Below, piece after piece: positions 51,173 to 60,541 of a stretch of DNA of 64,000 nt. The translations under genes and the position numbers were made by a program. The notes beneath the pieces were generated by a model, which did no database searches, was not told where the DNA came from, and was given only the letters and a program-made list of their open reading frames with translations. The stretch comes from Marispirochaeta sp. (GTDB taxonomy: Bacteria > Spirochaetota > Spirochaetia > JC444 > Marispirochaetaceae), in contig NZ_OY764212.1 of assembly GCF_963668165.1 (NCBI RefSeq), positions 682,001-746,000 on the forward strand, read 5' to 3'. The first letter of the stretch is position 1, and every line of letters begins with the position of its first letter.

Positions 51173-53613
51173 GATGGAAGATTTACACAATCGCATGTAT
51201 TGCAGCGCTGTCCCTGCTGGCAGGCTGCACAAGTTTCGAAGGGTCCATTCCCATCGAAAGTCAAACCGCCGAAGCATATTATATCTCACCAAAGAACAGT
51301 GACGGCATCAAGGATTTCCTCGCCATACCTGTGGATTTCCCTGAGATAAAAGGCCTGTCTATCAGTTCTTATGAGTATTCCATTCGCCGTGACGATGGAA
51401 CACACCTCTTTACCTTTACCGAACAGGCAGAGCCCCCTCCCTGGTACAAAAGGCTTTTCAGAGCAAAGGCGGCGGTTAAACTTCCCCGGGAGCTTGTCTG
51501 GGATGGACGGGGAAATGATGGGAACTTCGCCCCCGATGGAAATTATTTTCTTTTCGTAAGCGCCTCCGACGCAAAAGGTAACCATGGAGAAGCCGGCCCA
51601 ATCAGTGTGGTTGTCGACGATACCAGTCCTTCCGTAGACGTTATGCTTCCCTATACCGTGTTTTCACCAAACGGGGACCAGAACCGCGATACCCTTGATG
51701 TCTATTTCCGGGAAGCCTCCCTGGAAGAGCTGTGGGAAGCCCGGATAATGAACAGGGGGAATGTTACGGCCATCAGCTACAGCTGGCGAGAATTTCCCGA
51801 AAACATCAGCTGGAACGGCAGCAGTAAAAGCGGAGAACTTCTGGAAGATGGGGAGTACACACTCCAGGTTAGTTCAACAGACATGGCGGGCAACAGCTTC
51901 AGCTGGCAAAGCGAGCCCCTTCTGAAGGAATCGGCCCTGCCTCCCGTTTCGGCCAGGCTTTCGGATACCATACTCTCACCCAACGGCGACGGTATAAAGG
52001 ATTCGCTTATCCTGTATCTGGATGCCGAAACACCGGACCGCATTGTCAACGCAACGATAAGCGTCATAGACAGAAACGGAAAAACCCTGGCAAGCCTGCC
52101 CGCCCCGGCACTCTACCCCGCATCCATACCGATAGACGGGAAAATGGAAAACGGACGGAACATCCCGGACGGCATCTACTATATTCAGTTCAGTGCGGAA
52201 TACCGCAACGGGGCCAAACCCTCGGCAGTAACGCCTCATCTTCGCATTGACACGACTCCCCCCTCTGGAGTGGTGAGCGTGGATTACCGGCTCTTCTCAC
52301 CGGATGGCGACGGGCGCAGAGACGAGATAAGCTTCCATCAGAGCAGCGAAGCCGCCAGCGAATGGAACGGGACCATTGCAGATCAAAGCGGCCGCACAGT
52401 TTTTCAGCGGAGTTTCGGCCCCAGGGCTCCCGGTTTCAGCTGGGACGGCCGGGACCTGCAGGCAAACATTCTGCCCGACGGTATCTACAGCTATACCCTG
52501 CAGGGGACCGATGAGGCCGGCAACAGGACTGTACGCAGAATAGAGGGCATCCGAATCGATACCCGGCCTACCCCGATAGCCCTGCGTTTACTGGATGCCA
52601 GCTTCAGTCCGAACGGTGACGGAATAACCGAAACCGCCCGCTTTACACCTGTGGTAGAGATAACTGAAGGTATTGTCGCCTGGACCTTTGAGGTTTCTGA
52701 CAGCAGCGATTCTATGGTATATACCCTTTCCGGCAGCAGCTTTGATGACCTACCGCGGACCATCATCTGGACAGGCGCAGAAGCGGAAGAAGGACTCTAC
52801 GGCGGCCGTCTGACAGCAGAATATGAAAAAGGCAATATTTCCGTTACCGCGAGCCCGGAACGGGTGTCTCTGGACATCAGCGGGCCGCGAATCAGTGCGC
52901 AGGTATCCCCTCTTCCTTTTGGACCTGACGGCGACGGCGTCAACGACCGTCTGTTGATTAAAATCCGCACGGAAGACCCCTCGGGCGTTCTAAACAGGGA
53001 AGCGCAGATCATGGACCCCGCGGGCAATCTCTTTCTGACCCTTCCTGCTGCTGCCTTCAGTGCCGCCGGCTGGTCCTGGGACGGTAAATCCGCCACTGGA
53101 GAGCTGGTACAGGCTGCTTCAGACTATTCCCTTAGGGTCCGATCGAGCGATACCGTGGGCAATGAAACAACCTACGAGCATACAGTTCCGGTGGATATAC
53201 TGGTAATCCGCGATGGGAACCGTTTGAAGATCAGTATCTCCAGTATTTACTTTAAACCGAACACCCCGGACTATATCAACGTGGAGTCAGAGACTGCCAA
53301 ACGCAATCTCGCCACCCTGGACAGACTGGCAGAGATACTCAGGAAATATTCCGATTACCGGATCCGCCTGGAAGGGCACGGCGTACGGGTTTACTGGGAC
53401 CAGAGGCAGCGCTGGCAGACCGAAGAGACAGAAGTACTGGTCCCCCTCTCCAGGGCCCGGGCAGAAGCAATTCGGGCAGCCTTGAGCTCCCGCGGGATAA
53501 AACCCGAGCGGATGAGCATAGAAGGCTTCGGAGGGTACAGGCCGGTAGTCCCCCATGGCGACCTGGATAACCGCTGGAAAAACCGGCGGGTGGAGTTTAT
53601 CCTGGTTAAATAA
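51169..53613 (+). CDS. Lipoprotein with FlgD-like Ig repeats and C-terminal OmpA domain
   Basis: An 814-residue exported protein. The signal peptide ends in a lipobox (LLAGC, lipid-modified Cys22). About six repeats of some 95-110 residues follow, each opening with a SPNGDG-type acidic loop (YISPKNSDG, VFSPNGDQN, ILSPNGDGI, LFSPDGDGR, SFSPNGDGI, PFGPDGDGV) and containing a SWDG...DG.Y turn, as in FlgD_ig and gliding-type adhesion modules. The last 130 residues are an OmpA/Pal peptidoglycan-binding domain (SRARAEAIRAALSSRGI and NRWKNRRVEFILVK). It would tether the outer membrane or surface to peptidoglycan. A MITE copy is inserted exactly at the stop codon. Confidence 0.87.
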   Translation: MRWKIYTIACIAALSLLAGCTSFEGSIPIESQTAEAYYISPKNSDGIKDFLAIPVDFPEIKGLSISSYEYSIRRDDGTHLFTFTEQAEPPPWYKRLFRAKAAVKLPRELVWDGRGNDGNFAPDGNYFLFVSASDAKGNHGEAGPISVVVDDTSPSVDVMLPYTVFSPNGDQNRDTLDVYFREASLEELWEARIMNRGNVTAISYSWREFPENISWNGSSKSGELLEDGEYTLQVSSTDMAGNSFSWQSEPLLKESALPPVSARLSDTILSPNGDGIKDSLILYLDAETPDRIVNATISVIDRNGKTLASLPAPALYPASIPIDGKMENGRNIPDGIYYIQFSAEYRNGAKPSAVTPHLRIDTTPPSGVVSVDYRLFSPDGDGRRDEISFHQSSEAASEWNGTIADQSGRTVFQRSFGPRAPGFSWDGRDLQANILPDGIYSYTLQGTDEAGNRTVRRIEGIRIDTRPTPIALRLLDASFSPNGDGITETARFTPVVEITEGIVAWTFEVSDSSDSMVYTLSGSSFDDLPRTIIWTGAEAEEGLYGGRLTAEYEKGNISVTASPERVSLDISGPRISAQVSPLPFGPDGDGVNDRLLIKIRTEDPSGVLNREAQIMDPAGNLFLTLPAAAFSAAGWSWDGKSATGELVQAASDYSLRVRSSDTVGNETTYEHTVPVDILVIRDGNRLKISISSIYFKPNTPDYINVESETAKRNLATLDRLAEILRKYSDYRIRLEGHGVRVYWDQRQRWQTEETEVLVPLSRARAEAIRAALSSRGIKPERMSIEGFGGYRPVVPHGDLDNRWKNRRVEFILVK

Positions 53614-53634
53614 GGGCACCTCCTATGTTTTACG

Positions 53635-54726
53635 TCAAGACCCCAATCCAATAATTTGTAATTTATGATATTTCAGCTTCGCAAGCCTCTCTTTAAGCTG
53701 GCTATACCGATAATATGTCTTCTTTGTCACCAAGGTGTACAGAAGCTTTACTAATCTCCGAGCAATGGCAATAATCGCTACTGCTTTAGGTTTTCGAGTG
53801 ATTAAAGTTTTGTAAGCCTCTTTCAAGTGCCCCCCACTTTTCGAACGCACCAGTGACCATGCTGCCTGTACGATCACTCTGCGCAAATATGCACATCCTC
53901 GCTTTGATATTGGCCCCATTCGATGAGTTTCCCCAGAGCTATCGACCCGAGGTGTGAGGCCTGCGTAGTTTGCCACCTGATCTGCATTCGCAAATCGACT
54001 TCCATCCCCTACGTAGGCAATAAAAGCCAACGCGGTAGCAGGACCGACTCCTGGGACAGACATGAGAATCCCAGTGTTCTTCTCGGATTCCAGGAACTGC
54101 TTTGTTTCCTGTTCTAAATCTTCAATAATCGCTTCACAGTAGGCAACCATTTCTATCAGTCGCCTCGCTTCTCGAACATGCCGTCCGGTAAGAAGGGTCA
54201 ATACGTTCTTCTCTCTGTTCGATGCCGTTTTTAGATCCGCTTTCGTTATCGTTGTAATACCCGAATCGAGAAACACACTATGGAGCCGGTTTATGTACCT
54301 TGTTCGGTCTGCTTTGTAAGTTGCCAGTTCGGCTACAACTGACCTCTCCTCTTCCTCTTTCTTCGTTGGCAACGGTACGGTTGGCAATTCTTCTACCGGG
54401 TTCCGCTGTAACAGGCGGGCAATTTGTACTGCATCTTCCCTATCCGTTTTTTTCAGCGATTGGTAAATCATTGCAAGCTTCCCAGGGTTCAGAACAACAA
54501 CATGGCACCCAACCCGGTCAGTCAGATATCGAGCAATATTGAACGCATTGTTCCCCGCTTCCAGTCCTACCAAATCATCATTACCCAATCTCTTGGCAAG
54601 TCGCTCTAAGCCAATCCCATCGGCTTTTCCATTGAACTGTTGATTCTTGGCTTTCTCATCGAGAATCGCACACTGGTAAGTCCGTTTACCAAGGTCGATG
54701 CCTACATACCGAATCTTCTCTTCCAT
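53635..54726 (-). CDS. IS110-family transposase, copy 2
   Basis: A 363-residue protein differing from copy 1 at residue 276 only, Arg in place of Gln, in GPISKRGCAYLRR beside the catalytic Ser. Arg or Lys is common at this position in the family, so copy 2 may be the ancestral or fully active form. All DEDD residues (Asp11 in VGIDLGKRTY and TDREDA) are intact. A strong AAGGAGG precedes the ATG. Confidence 0.95.
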   Translation of the reverse strand: MEEKIRYVGIDLGKRTYQCAILDEKAKNQQFNGKADGIGLERLAKRLGNDDLVGLEAGNNAFNIARYLTDRVGCHVVVLNPGKLAMIYQSLKKTDREDAVQIARLLQRNPVEELPTVPLPTKKEEEERSVVAELATYKADRTRYINRLHSVFLDSGITTITKADLKTASNREKNVLTLLTGRHVREARRLIEMVAYCEAIIEDLEQETKQFLESEKNTGILMSVPGVGPATALAFIAYVGDGSRFANADQVANYAGLTPRVDSSGETHRMGPISKRGCAYLRRVIVQAAWSLVRSKSGGHLKEAYKTLITRKPKAVAIIAIARRLVKLLYTLVTKKTYYRYSQLKERLAKLKYHKLQIIGLGS

Positions 54727-54781
54727 TTTTCCCTCCTTTCGGTTATAAGAAGGACTGGGAGTCTTTGGTCAGACGCGAGTT

Positions 54782-54905
54782 ACACCGTACTCCTATTCGC
54801 GGTTGCGCCGGTCACTCGGCGCACCGCTCTATGGTGTTCGGTGGCAGGTTTCAGTTAATCTCTAAAGCGAGGTCTTATGCCTCCCGGTGCCCTCAACCTA
54901 CCGCC
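54782..54905 (-). ncRNA. Predicted bridge RNA hairpins of IS110 copy 2
   Basis: The same two internal-loop hairpins as in copy 1, read on the minus strand. The target-loop arms GGGCACC and CTTTAGAG again correspond to the two halves of the inverted repeat into which this copy is inserted, and the donor-loop arm ATAGGAG to the IS end. The matching insertion of both copies gives two independent events consistent with one guide. Confidence 0.72.
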
Positions 54906-54967
54906 GGCTCCCCAATCCCGTCAGATAGAGGATAACTCTCTGCGCCCAACCACGTAAATCATACAAT

Positions 54968-55118
54968 CTCTAAAAACGTGGTATTTTTGTTATAGGCAAG
55001 GCGGAGGGATTTTGAAGCACCCGCATCCTGCATCAAATACTATTTTGGTGCAGGAGAGGACTGCGGGAAATCCCGACAACGCTGCATAGGGAAAAAAGAG
55101 TAGTTTTTAGAGGGGCCC
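54968..55118 (+). repeat. MITE-like element, copy D, interrupted near its left end by IS110
   Basis: The first six bases (GGGCAC, 53614-53619) are separated from the rest by IS110 copy 2, giving 157 bp in total. The right end is a slightly changed inverted repeat, TTTTTAGAGGGGCCC. Flanks are ATAA at 53610-53613 and ATAA at 55119-55122, a perfect 4-bp target duplication that includes the TAA stop of the OmpA lipoprotein gene. Internal sequence is close to copy C. Confidence 0.85.
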
Positions 55119-55135
55119 ATAAGTCTGTTCCCCGC

Positions 55136-55165
55136 GGAGGGTCCCGTCCTGTAGACAGGCCCTCC
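55136..55165 (+). other. Stable hairpin before the YhiN-like gene
   Basis: GGAGGG (55136-55141) pairs with CCCTCC (55160-55165) and encloses a perfect CCTGT-AG-ACAGG stem. No T-run follows, so it is not a standard terminator. It may be the former 3' end signal of the OmpA gene, now pushed 1.5 kb away by the MITE and IS, or a leader structure of the next gene. Confidence 0.4.
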
Positions 55166-55187
55166 GTCCTCCCCTACAATACCCGGC

Positions 55188-56408
55188 ATGTTGCGGATCG
55201 CTGTAATCGGTGGCGGACCGGCAGGTCTGTTCGCTGCCATCAGGGCGGCAAAGCGGGGCGCCCGGGTCAGCATCATCGAAAAAATGAAAAGCCCGGGAAG
55301 AAAGCTGCTTATCAGCGGTTCCGGTCAGTGTAATCTAAGCCATGCAGGAGAGATCGAATATTTTCTTTCCCGTTACGGAGAGGCCGGCCGTTTCCTGCGT
55401 CCCGCCCTCTTCCATTTCAGCCCCCGGGACCTTTTAAGATTCTTCGAAGACAGGGGTGTGAGCTTCGAGACCGAAGAGGGGGGCAAGATATTCCCCAAAA
55501 GCCGCCGTGCCCGGGACATTCTTCAGGTACTTCTGCGGGAAATCGAAGGCTTAAATGTTCAGCTTCTGACCGCTTCGCCGGTCAGCTCCGTCGGACATGG
55601 CCCCGACGGGTTCACGCTTACCACCAGCATGCAGCAAACAGGCAGCTGGGACCGGGTCATCATTGCCGCCGGAGGTGCCTCGTATCCCGCAACCGGCTCC
55701 GATGGTTCGGGCTTCAGTCTGGCAGCACAGCTTGGACACAGTATTGTAGAACCCCGCCCTGCCCTGACTGATGTTGCTATCTGCAGCTTCCGCATGAAAG
55801 AATTGGCAGGGATATCCATCAAAGGCTGCTGTGTACTCCACTTCAGGGGCGATAAGCTCCTTGCTCGTCTTTCAGGAGATCTGTTGATCACCCATACCGG
55901 CTTCTCCGGACCGGTGATCATGGATGCCTCAAGGAATATCCGCTGCGGCGACACCCTTGTCCCTGATTTCGGCGGCCTTGGGTCAGGAACAGCCGATGCC
56001 TTGCGCTGCTTCGCAGAGAAGAATGGTAAAAAGCAGATAAAGTCCGTATCCCGACTGCTGGCCTGCCCCGAAGCCCTGCTGGAACAACTGCTTTCAACAG
56101 CAGGAATTGAAGGAGGTATCCGTCTGGGTGAACTCTCCAGAGAGAAGCGGCGGCATCTGGCAGAAACCATCGCCGGAAGCCGCTACACCGTCGCCAGTAC
56201 CGGGGATTTCCGCGACGCCAGAGTGACTGCCGGCGGAGTGGACCGACGGGAGATCAACCCAAAAAACATGGAGAGCAGGATTCTGCCCGGCCTCTTCTTT
56301 GCGGGGGAAGTCATGGATATCGACGGGGATACCGGCGGTTTTAACCTGCAGGCTGCCTTCTCTACCGGGGCCCTGGCCGGTGACAACAGCGACCTAAAAG
56401 ACCAATAA
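55188..56408 (+). CDS. NAD(P)/FAD-dependent oxidoreductase, YhiN/HI0933 family
   Basis: A 406-residue flavoprotein with the dinucleotide motif IAVIGGGPAGLFAAIRAAKR, the family-specific SPGRKLLISGSGQCNLSH, VIIAAGGASYPATGSDGSGF and the closing GEVMDIDGDTGGFNLQAAFS. The family has no settled reaction. No Shine-Dalgarno is clear before the ATG at 55188. It is separated from the fumarate reductase-like gene behind it by 91 bp. Confidence 0.88.
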   Translation: MLRIAVIGGGPAGLFAAIRAAKRGARVSIIEKMKSPGRKLLISGSGQCNLSHAGEIEYFLSRYGEAGRFLRPALFHFSPRDLLRFFEDRGVSFETEEGGKIFPKSRRARDILQVLLREIEGLNVQLLTASPVSSVGHGPDGFTLTTSMQQTGSWDRVIIAAGGASYPATGSDGSGFSLAAQLGHSIVEPRPALTDVAICSFRMKELAGISIKGCCVLHFRGDKLLARLSGDLLITHTGFSGPVIMDASRNIRCGDTLVPDFGGLGSGTADALRCFAEKNGKKQIKSVSRLLACPEALLEQLLSTAGIEGGIRLGELSREKRRHLAETIAGSRYTVASTGDFRDARVTAGGVDRREINPKNMESRILPGLFFAGEVMDIDGDTGGFNLQAAFSTGALAGDNSDLKDQ

Positions 56409-56499
56409 AAACAATACGGCGAAAACCCTTGTTCATATTCCCAACCTGCCCTATCCTGCAATCGTTAATATTTTATCTATATATTTGAAGGAGTCACAG

Positions 56500-58218
56500 A
56501 TGAGAAACTTTCGCATTGGTACGACTATTCTCGCTGTTGTTCTGATCGCGTTTCTTGCATCCTGCGGCGGCGCCGTCTACGAGGCTGGTACCTATACAGG
56601 CGAAGGCAAGGGACATGGCGGAACCATTCGTCTTGAGGTTTCGGTGGACAAAAAGTCCATTACCGATATCACCATCATAGATAATCCGGAATCGGATTTC
56701 AGCCTGCCGGCAATCAACAAACTGATCGATACCGCGATTGAAAAAAACAGCGGCGATATAGACAGCATAAGCGGAGCCACTGAAACCTCTGCCGGAGTGA
56801 TTGCCGCTATTCAGTCAGCCCTGGCCAAGGCACAGACCGGAGAAGCAGTGCCCCAGGCGTCACAGAAAGAGAGTACTGGCGCCCAGGATATCAGCGTTGA
56901 TATAGCTGTAATCGGTTCCGGCGGTGCAGGGCTTTCCGCAGCCATCGAGGCCAAAAACGCCGGTGCCCAGGTTATCATCATAGAAAAGCTGTCCGTAGCA
57001 GGGGGAAATACTAATTACGCTACCGGCGGCCTGAATGCGGCAGAGACACGCTTTCAGGAAGAGCAGGGCATTGAGGATTCGGCGGAACTTTTCTTTGAAG
57101 ACACCATGAAGGGCGGCAAGAACATCAACAATCCCGAACTCGTAAAGGTCCTGACTTCCCGCTCAAACGAGACAGTCGACTGGCTTACTGACCTGGGGGC
57201 AGATTTAAGCGATGTCGGACGCCTGGGAGGTGCCTCGGTTAACCGTACCCACCGCCCGAAGGGCGGTAAAGCAGTGGGAGCCCATGTAACAGGTACCCTG
57301 CAGAAAGTTGCCGAAGCAGCGGGTGTCGAAATCCGGCTGGATAACAAGGCCGTTGCCCTGATACACAAAAGCAGTACTGTTACCGGTGTAGAAGTTGAAT
57401 CTCCGGAAGGCAGATACACCATTACTGCCAAAGCTGTCATCCTTGCCACCGGCGGTTTCGGAGCCAGCCAGGAAAAGATTGTCCAGTACAAACCTGAGCT
57501 CAAGGGCTTCGGTACCACCAACCATCCCGGAGCCACAGGGGATGCCCTGGACCTTGTTAAAGGGCTGAATGTCGCCCTGGTCGACATTGAACAGATCCAG
57601 ACCCACCCCACGGTTGTGCCGGTCAGGAATACCATGATTACCGAAGCTGTCCGCGGAAACGGTGCCATTCTGGTCAACCGGGATGCCGAACGTTTTGTAT
57701 CGGAACTTGAAACCCGGGATGTTGTTTCCGACGCGGAACTGGCCCAGGAAGGAGAAACGGCATTCCTGTTATTCGATCAGGGTGTCCGTGACTCCCTGGC
57801 TGCAATAGAAAAATACGCTAACAGCGGGCTGCTGACCGAAGGATCAAGTCTGGAGGAACTGGCAACAGCAATGGATATGGACGCTGCCGTCCTGGAAGAG
57901 ACTGTAGCTGCCTATAACTCCTATGTCGCCGCGGGCACGGACCCTGATTATGGCAGAGCCAACATGCCCCGGCAGCTGACAACGGCCCCCTACTACATGG
58001 TCGAGGTAGGTCCTGCGGTTCACCACACCATGGGTGGTATAAAGATCGATACCGAGGCACGGGTAATAGATAAGGACGGAACCCCCGTTCCCGGCCTGTA
58101 CGCCGCCGGCGAGGTTACCGGAGGAGTCCATGGTGCCAACCGTCTCGGCGGTAATGCCATGGCAGACATAACCACCTTCGGGCGCATTGCGGGTCTCAGC
58201 GCTGCACAGGGTAAATAA
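56500..58218 (+). CDS. Exported flavoprotein reductase: FMN-bind domain plus fumarate reductase-like FAD domain
   Basis: A 572-residue lipoprotein (FLASC, Cys22). Residues 25-108 are an FMN_bind domain with DSISGATETS, where Thr94 is the expected ApbE-attached FMN site. Residues about 130-572 are the flavocytochrome c/fumarate reductase FAD domain: AVIGSGGAGLSAAIEAKNAG, QTHPTVV, EAVRGNGAILVN with the substrate Arg, PAVHHTMGG and HGANRLGGNAMAD. No haem CxxCH is present. It should reduce fumarate, urocanate, acrylate or a similar unsaturated acid outside the cytoplasmic membrane, taking electrons through FMN. The ATG at 56500 follows AAGGAG. It heads the module with the CitAB-type regulators. 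Confidence 0.9.
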   Translation: MRNFRIGTTILAVVLIAFLASCGGAVYEAGTYTGEGKGHGGTIRLEVSVDKKSITDITIIDNPESDFSLPAINKLIDTAIEKNSGDIDSISGATETSAGVIAAIQSALAKAQTGEAVPQASQKESTGAQDISVDIAVIGSGGAGLSAAIEAKNAGAQVIIIEKLSVAGGNTNYATGGLNAAETRFQEEQGIEDSAELFFEDTMKGGKNINNPELVKVLTSRSNETVDWLTDLGADLSDVGRLGGASVNRTHRPKGGKAVGAHVTGTLQKVAEAAGVEIRLDNKAVALIHKSSTVTGVEVESPEGRYTITAKAVILATGGFGASQEKIVQYKPELKGFGTTNHPGATGDALDLVKGLNVALVDIEQIQTHPTVVPVRNTMITEAVRGNGAILVNRDAERFVSELETRDVVSDAELAQEGETAFLLFDQGVRDSLAAIEKYANSGLLTEGSSLEELATAMDMDAAVLEETVAAYNSYVAAGTDPDYGRANMPRQLTTAPYYMVEVGPAVHHTMGGIKIDTEARVIDKDGTPVPGLYAAGEVTGGVHGANRLGGNAMADITTFGRIAGLSAAQGK

Positions 58219-58241
58219 AACTTCTGAGCAGTAAGAACTGC

Positions 58242-58278
58242 ACGGGCCGGGGCTTCAGAGCACCGGCCCGTATGTTTT
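58242..58278 (+). terminator. Terminator behind the first flavoprotein reductase gene
   Basis: ACGGGCCGG (58242-58250) pairs perfectly with CCGGCCCGT (58263-58271) around a 12-nt loop, followed by ATGTTTTCT. It separates the first reductase gene from the kinase gene. It also shows that the in-frame ATG at 58272 lies in the terminator and is not the kinase start. Confidence 0.7.
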
Positions 58279-58313
58279 CTCGTACCTGGTTTTCCAGTAC
58301 ACTGGCGGACAGC

Positions 58314-59861
58314 ATGAAACTCAGCCGGAAGATCTCTCTTTTTATTATCCTCCTATTGATATTCACGGTTATCGTTACCTCCTTCTTTTTTGTAACCCAG
58401 TGGCTCGACTCTCTGCGCTTTCAGATGCGCAACCAGGCGATGGACCTGGCGGAAACCCTGAGCCGTGCCGCACAAATACGGGACAACATAGCCAGTCCGA
58501 ACGGGGACATAATCATACAGCGGGAGATGGAGAGAATCCGCCTGCATACCCGTATTCAGTCAATCCAGATTGTGAATATCAACGGCCTTATATATGCCCA
58601 TTCTCTGGAATCGGAGATCCGCAAAAAAACAGATAACCCCCTGCTGAATGAGGTCCTTGTATCCGGACAACCGGCCCAGAGGGAAGGACAGCCGCTGACG
58701 GCCCCCTCATTCCAGGCCGCGGCACCTGTTTATCACCGGGGAATCTTCTCCGGTGCCGTGCTGGTGGAGCTGTTCTACGGCCGAATCTACCAGGAAAGCC
58801 GCAGAAACATCGTTATAATAGTAACAGTAGCTTTAATGACCCTGGGTTGCGGAATTATTCTGGCCCGGTTTCTGTCGCAGAATATAAAAATGAGCATATT
58901 CGGACTCGAACCGGTAGAGATTGCCCGACTGCTGACCCAGCAGCACCTCATTTTATCCGGCTTTGATCTGGGGGTTGTCTTTTCCGACAGGGACGGCTCA
59001 ACAAGCATGATTAATCCAGCGGCGCGAAAACTCCTTGGATTATCGCCAGCAGAGAAGGATGTCGACATAGCCTCCTTCGACGAAGGGCCACAGGAACATC
59101 TCAGCAGGAACGGCAAGACCCTCCTCTGCCGCAGCTATCCGGTTATTGATCATCATAAGGAAAAGGCGGGAAAAATTACCGTTTTTGAGGATTTGACCGA
59201 GGCCCGCCGCCGTGCCGAAGAACTTACCGGGATGCGTCAGCTGACAAGTGCACTGCGGGCGCAGAACCACGAATTCCTGAACAAGCTGCACAGCATATCC
59301 GGGCTTATTCAGCTTAAGGATTACGACGAGGCCCTGCGCTTCATTTCTGATGCCGCGGGTCATCGGGGAGAAATTACCGCTGTACTTACCGACCGTATTC
59401 GCGAACCTGCAGTTGCGGGATTGCTGCTATCCAAGTACAATCGAGCTACAGAAGCCCGCATTTCCGTCACCATCGACGAAGAGTCTTACCTCTCCTCTTC
59501 GTCGCCCTTTGTTTCTCCTGAGGACTTTTCGTCTATTCTGGGAAATCTGATTGAAAATGCCTACGAGGAACTCAAAGGAAGAAACGATGGAGAAATCTTT
59601 ATCGGCATATACGAAGGCAGCCGCTCCCTGCAGTGCTGCATCGAGGATAACGGACGGGGGATTCCACCTCATATCCGAAGTTCCCTTTTTAAGCGCGGTG
59701 TATCCGCAAAAGGAAAATCCCGGGGAATCGGCCTTTCCCTGGTAAAGGAAATAATCGACCGCCTTGGCGGCACTATCTGCGTCGAGGGTGTACAAGGTAC
59801 CTCTGTGGACATCGAGATCCCCGGCCCTGAAAAGACAGCGAAAGAGGAGTCCCGGCAATGA
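58314..59861 (+). CDS. CitA/DcuS-type sensor histidine kinase
   Basis: A 515-residue kinase. Membrane helices at about residues 9-29 and 166-186 bound an extracytoplasmic PAS/sCache-type sensor of some 135 residues, the layout of citrate and C4-dicarboxylate sensors. A cytoplasmic PAS domain (210-295) precedes the kinase core with His319 in RAQNHEFLNKLHSISGLIQL, and an ATPase domain with NLIENAYEEL, EDNGRGIP and GIGLSLVKEIID. The NHEFxNKLH box is specific to the CitA/DcuS group. The regulator gene overlaps by 4 bp. The flanking reductase genes suggest that it senses their carboxylate substrate. Confidence 0.92.
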   Translation: MKLSRKISLFIILLLIFTVIVTSFFFVTQWLDSLRFQMRNQAMDLAETLSRAAQIRDNIASPNGDIIIQREMERIRLHTRIQSIQIVNINGLIYAHSLESEIRKKTDNPLLNEVLVSGQPAQREGQPLTAPSFQAAAPVYHRGIFSGAVLVELFYGRIYQESRRNIVIIVTVALMTLGCGIILARFLSQNIKMSIFGLEPVEIARLLTQQHLILSGFDLGVVFSDRDGSTSMINPAARKLLGLSPAEKDVDIASFDEGPQEHLSRNGKTLLCRSYPVIDHHKEKAGKITVFEDLTEARRRAEELTGMRQLTSALRAQNHEFLNKLHSISGLIQLKDYDEALRFISDAAGHRGEITAVLTDRIREPAVAGLLLSKYNRATEARISVTIDEESYLSSSSPFVSPEDFSSILGNLIENAYEELKGRNDGEIFIGIYEGSRSLQCCIEDNGRGIPPHIRSSLFKRGVSAKGKSRGIGLSLVKEIIDRLGGTICVEGVQGTSVDIEIPGPEKTAKEESRQ

Positions 59862-60541
59862 AGATCCTTATCCTGGAAGATGATCCCATGGTCAGTATGA
59901 TTACCACTCGCTTCCTGCGGCAGATCGACGACGGCTGTGACCTGGAATGCGCTGGGACCATTGTTGATGCCCATAAACTTTGTGAAGACTATGACTTTGA
60001 CCTGATGCTCGTGGATGTCTATTTCCCCCAGGGAACCGGGGTGGAATTTCTCCAGGAGGAACGTTCCAGGGGAAACGCCGCCGTCACAGTCATGATAACC
60101 GCAGACAAAACCCCACGGACGGTTGAACAGACCCTTGCCCTGGGGGCGGTGGACTACCTGATTAAACCCTTCGAGTTTTCCCGTTTCCAGGAAGCCATTC
60201 TGCGGGCCCGGGAGCGGATATCCTATATCCAGCGCAGCGGGACATCAGATCTGGACCAGAAACAGCTGGACAAGCTTATTCTTGCTGAGGGGAAAAAGCA
60301 GGCAGAACCCTTACCTGAGAAAGGTATGGGGGCCCAGACCTACAGCCTGGTTCAGCACATTATCGAGAAGCATGAGGGCGACTTTAGCGCAAAAGAGATT
60401 GCAGAAGAGTCCGGCCTTGCACGGGTAACGGTGCGTCGCTATCTGGAGAATATGCTCACGGAAGGACTTCTGGAGATGTCGCCGGTCTATGGTAATGTTG
60501 GCAGACCGATGCACAGATACCGCAGGAGCCGGACCAGATGA
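59858..60541 (+). CDS. CitB/DcuR-type response regulator
   Basis: A 227-residue regulator with a receiver domain (EDD at residues 7-9, phospho-acceptor Asp53 in LMLVDVYFP, Lys in DYLIKPFEF) and a C-terminal HTH (FSAKEIAEESGLARVTVRRY) of the CitB group, followed by PVYGNVGRPMHRYR. Overlaps of 4 bp with the kinase gene upstream and the second reductase gene downstream make one tight operon. It probably activates both reductase genes. Confidence 0.92.
   Translation: MKILILEDDPMVSMITTRFLRQIDDGCDLECAGTIVDAHKLCEDYDFDLMLVDVYFPQGTGVEFLQEERSRGNAAVTVMITADKTPRTVEQTLALGAVDYLIKPFEFSRFQEAILRARERISYIQRSGTSDLDQKQLDKLILAEGKKQAEPLPEKGMGAQTYSLVQHIIEKHEGDFSAKEIAEESGLARVTVRRYLENMLTEGLLEMSPVYGNVGRPMHRYRRSRTR

Larger units (their letters stand above)
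53620..54969 (-). mobile_element. IS110-family insertion sequence, copy 2
   Basis: A 1,350-bp element nearly identical to the copy at 32772-34121, in the opposite orientation. It splits the left inverted repeat of MITE copy D: GGGCAC-CT lies before it and CT-CTAAAAAC after it, with the CT core present at both junctions. Non-coding leader and tail are the same as in copy 1 by eye. Such close identity points to recent movement. Confidence 0.9.

Noticed and set aside
58272..58313. ATG at 58272 as start of the CitA-type kinase
   Set aside because: It lies within the terminator of the preceding gene; ATG 58314 begins directly before the first membrane helix.
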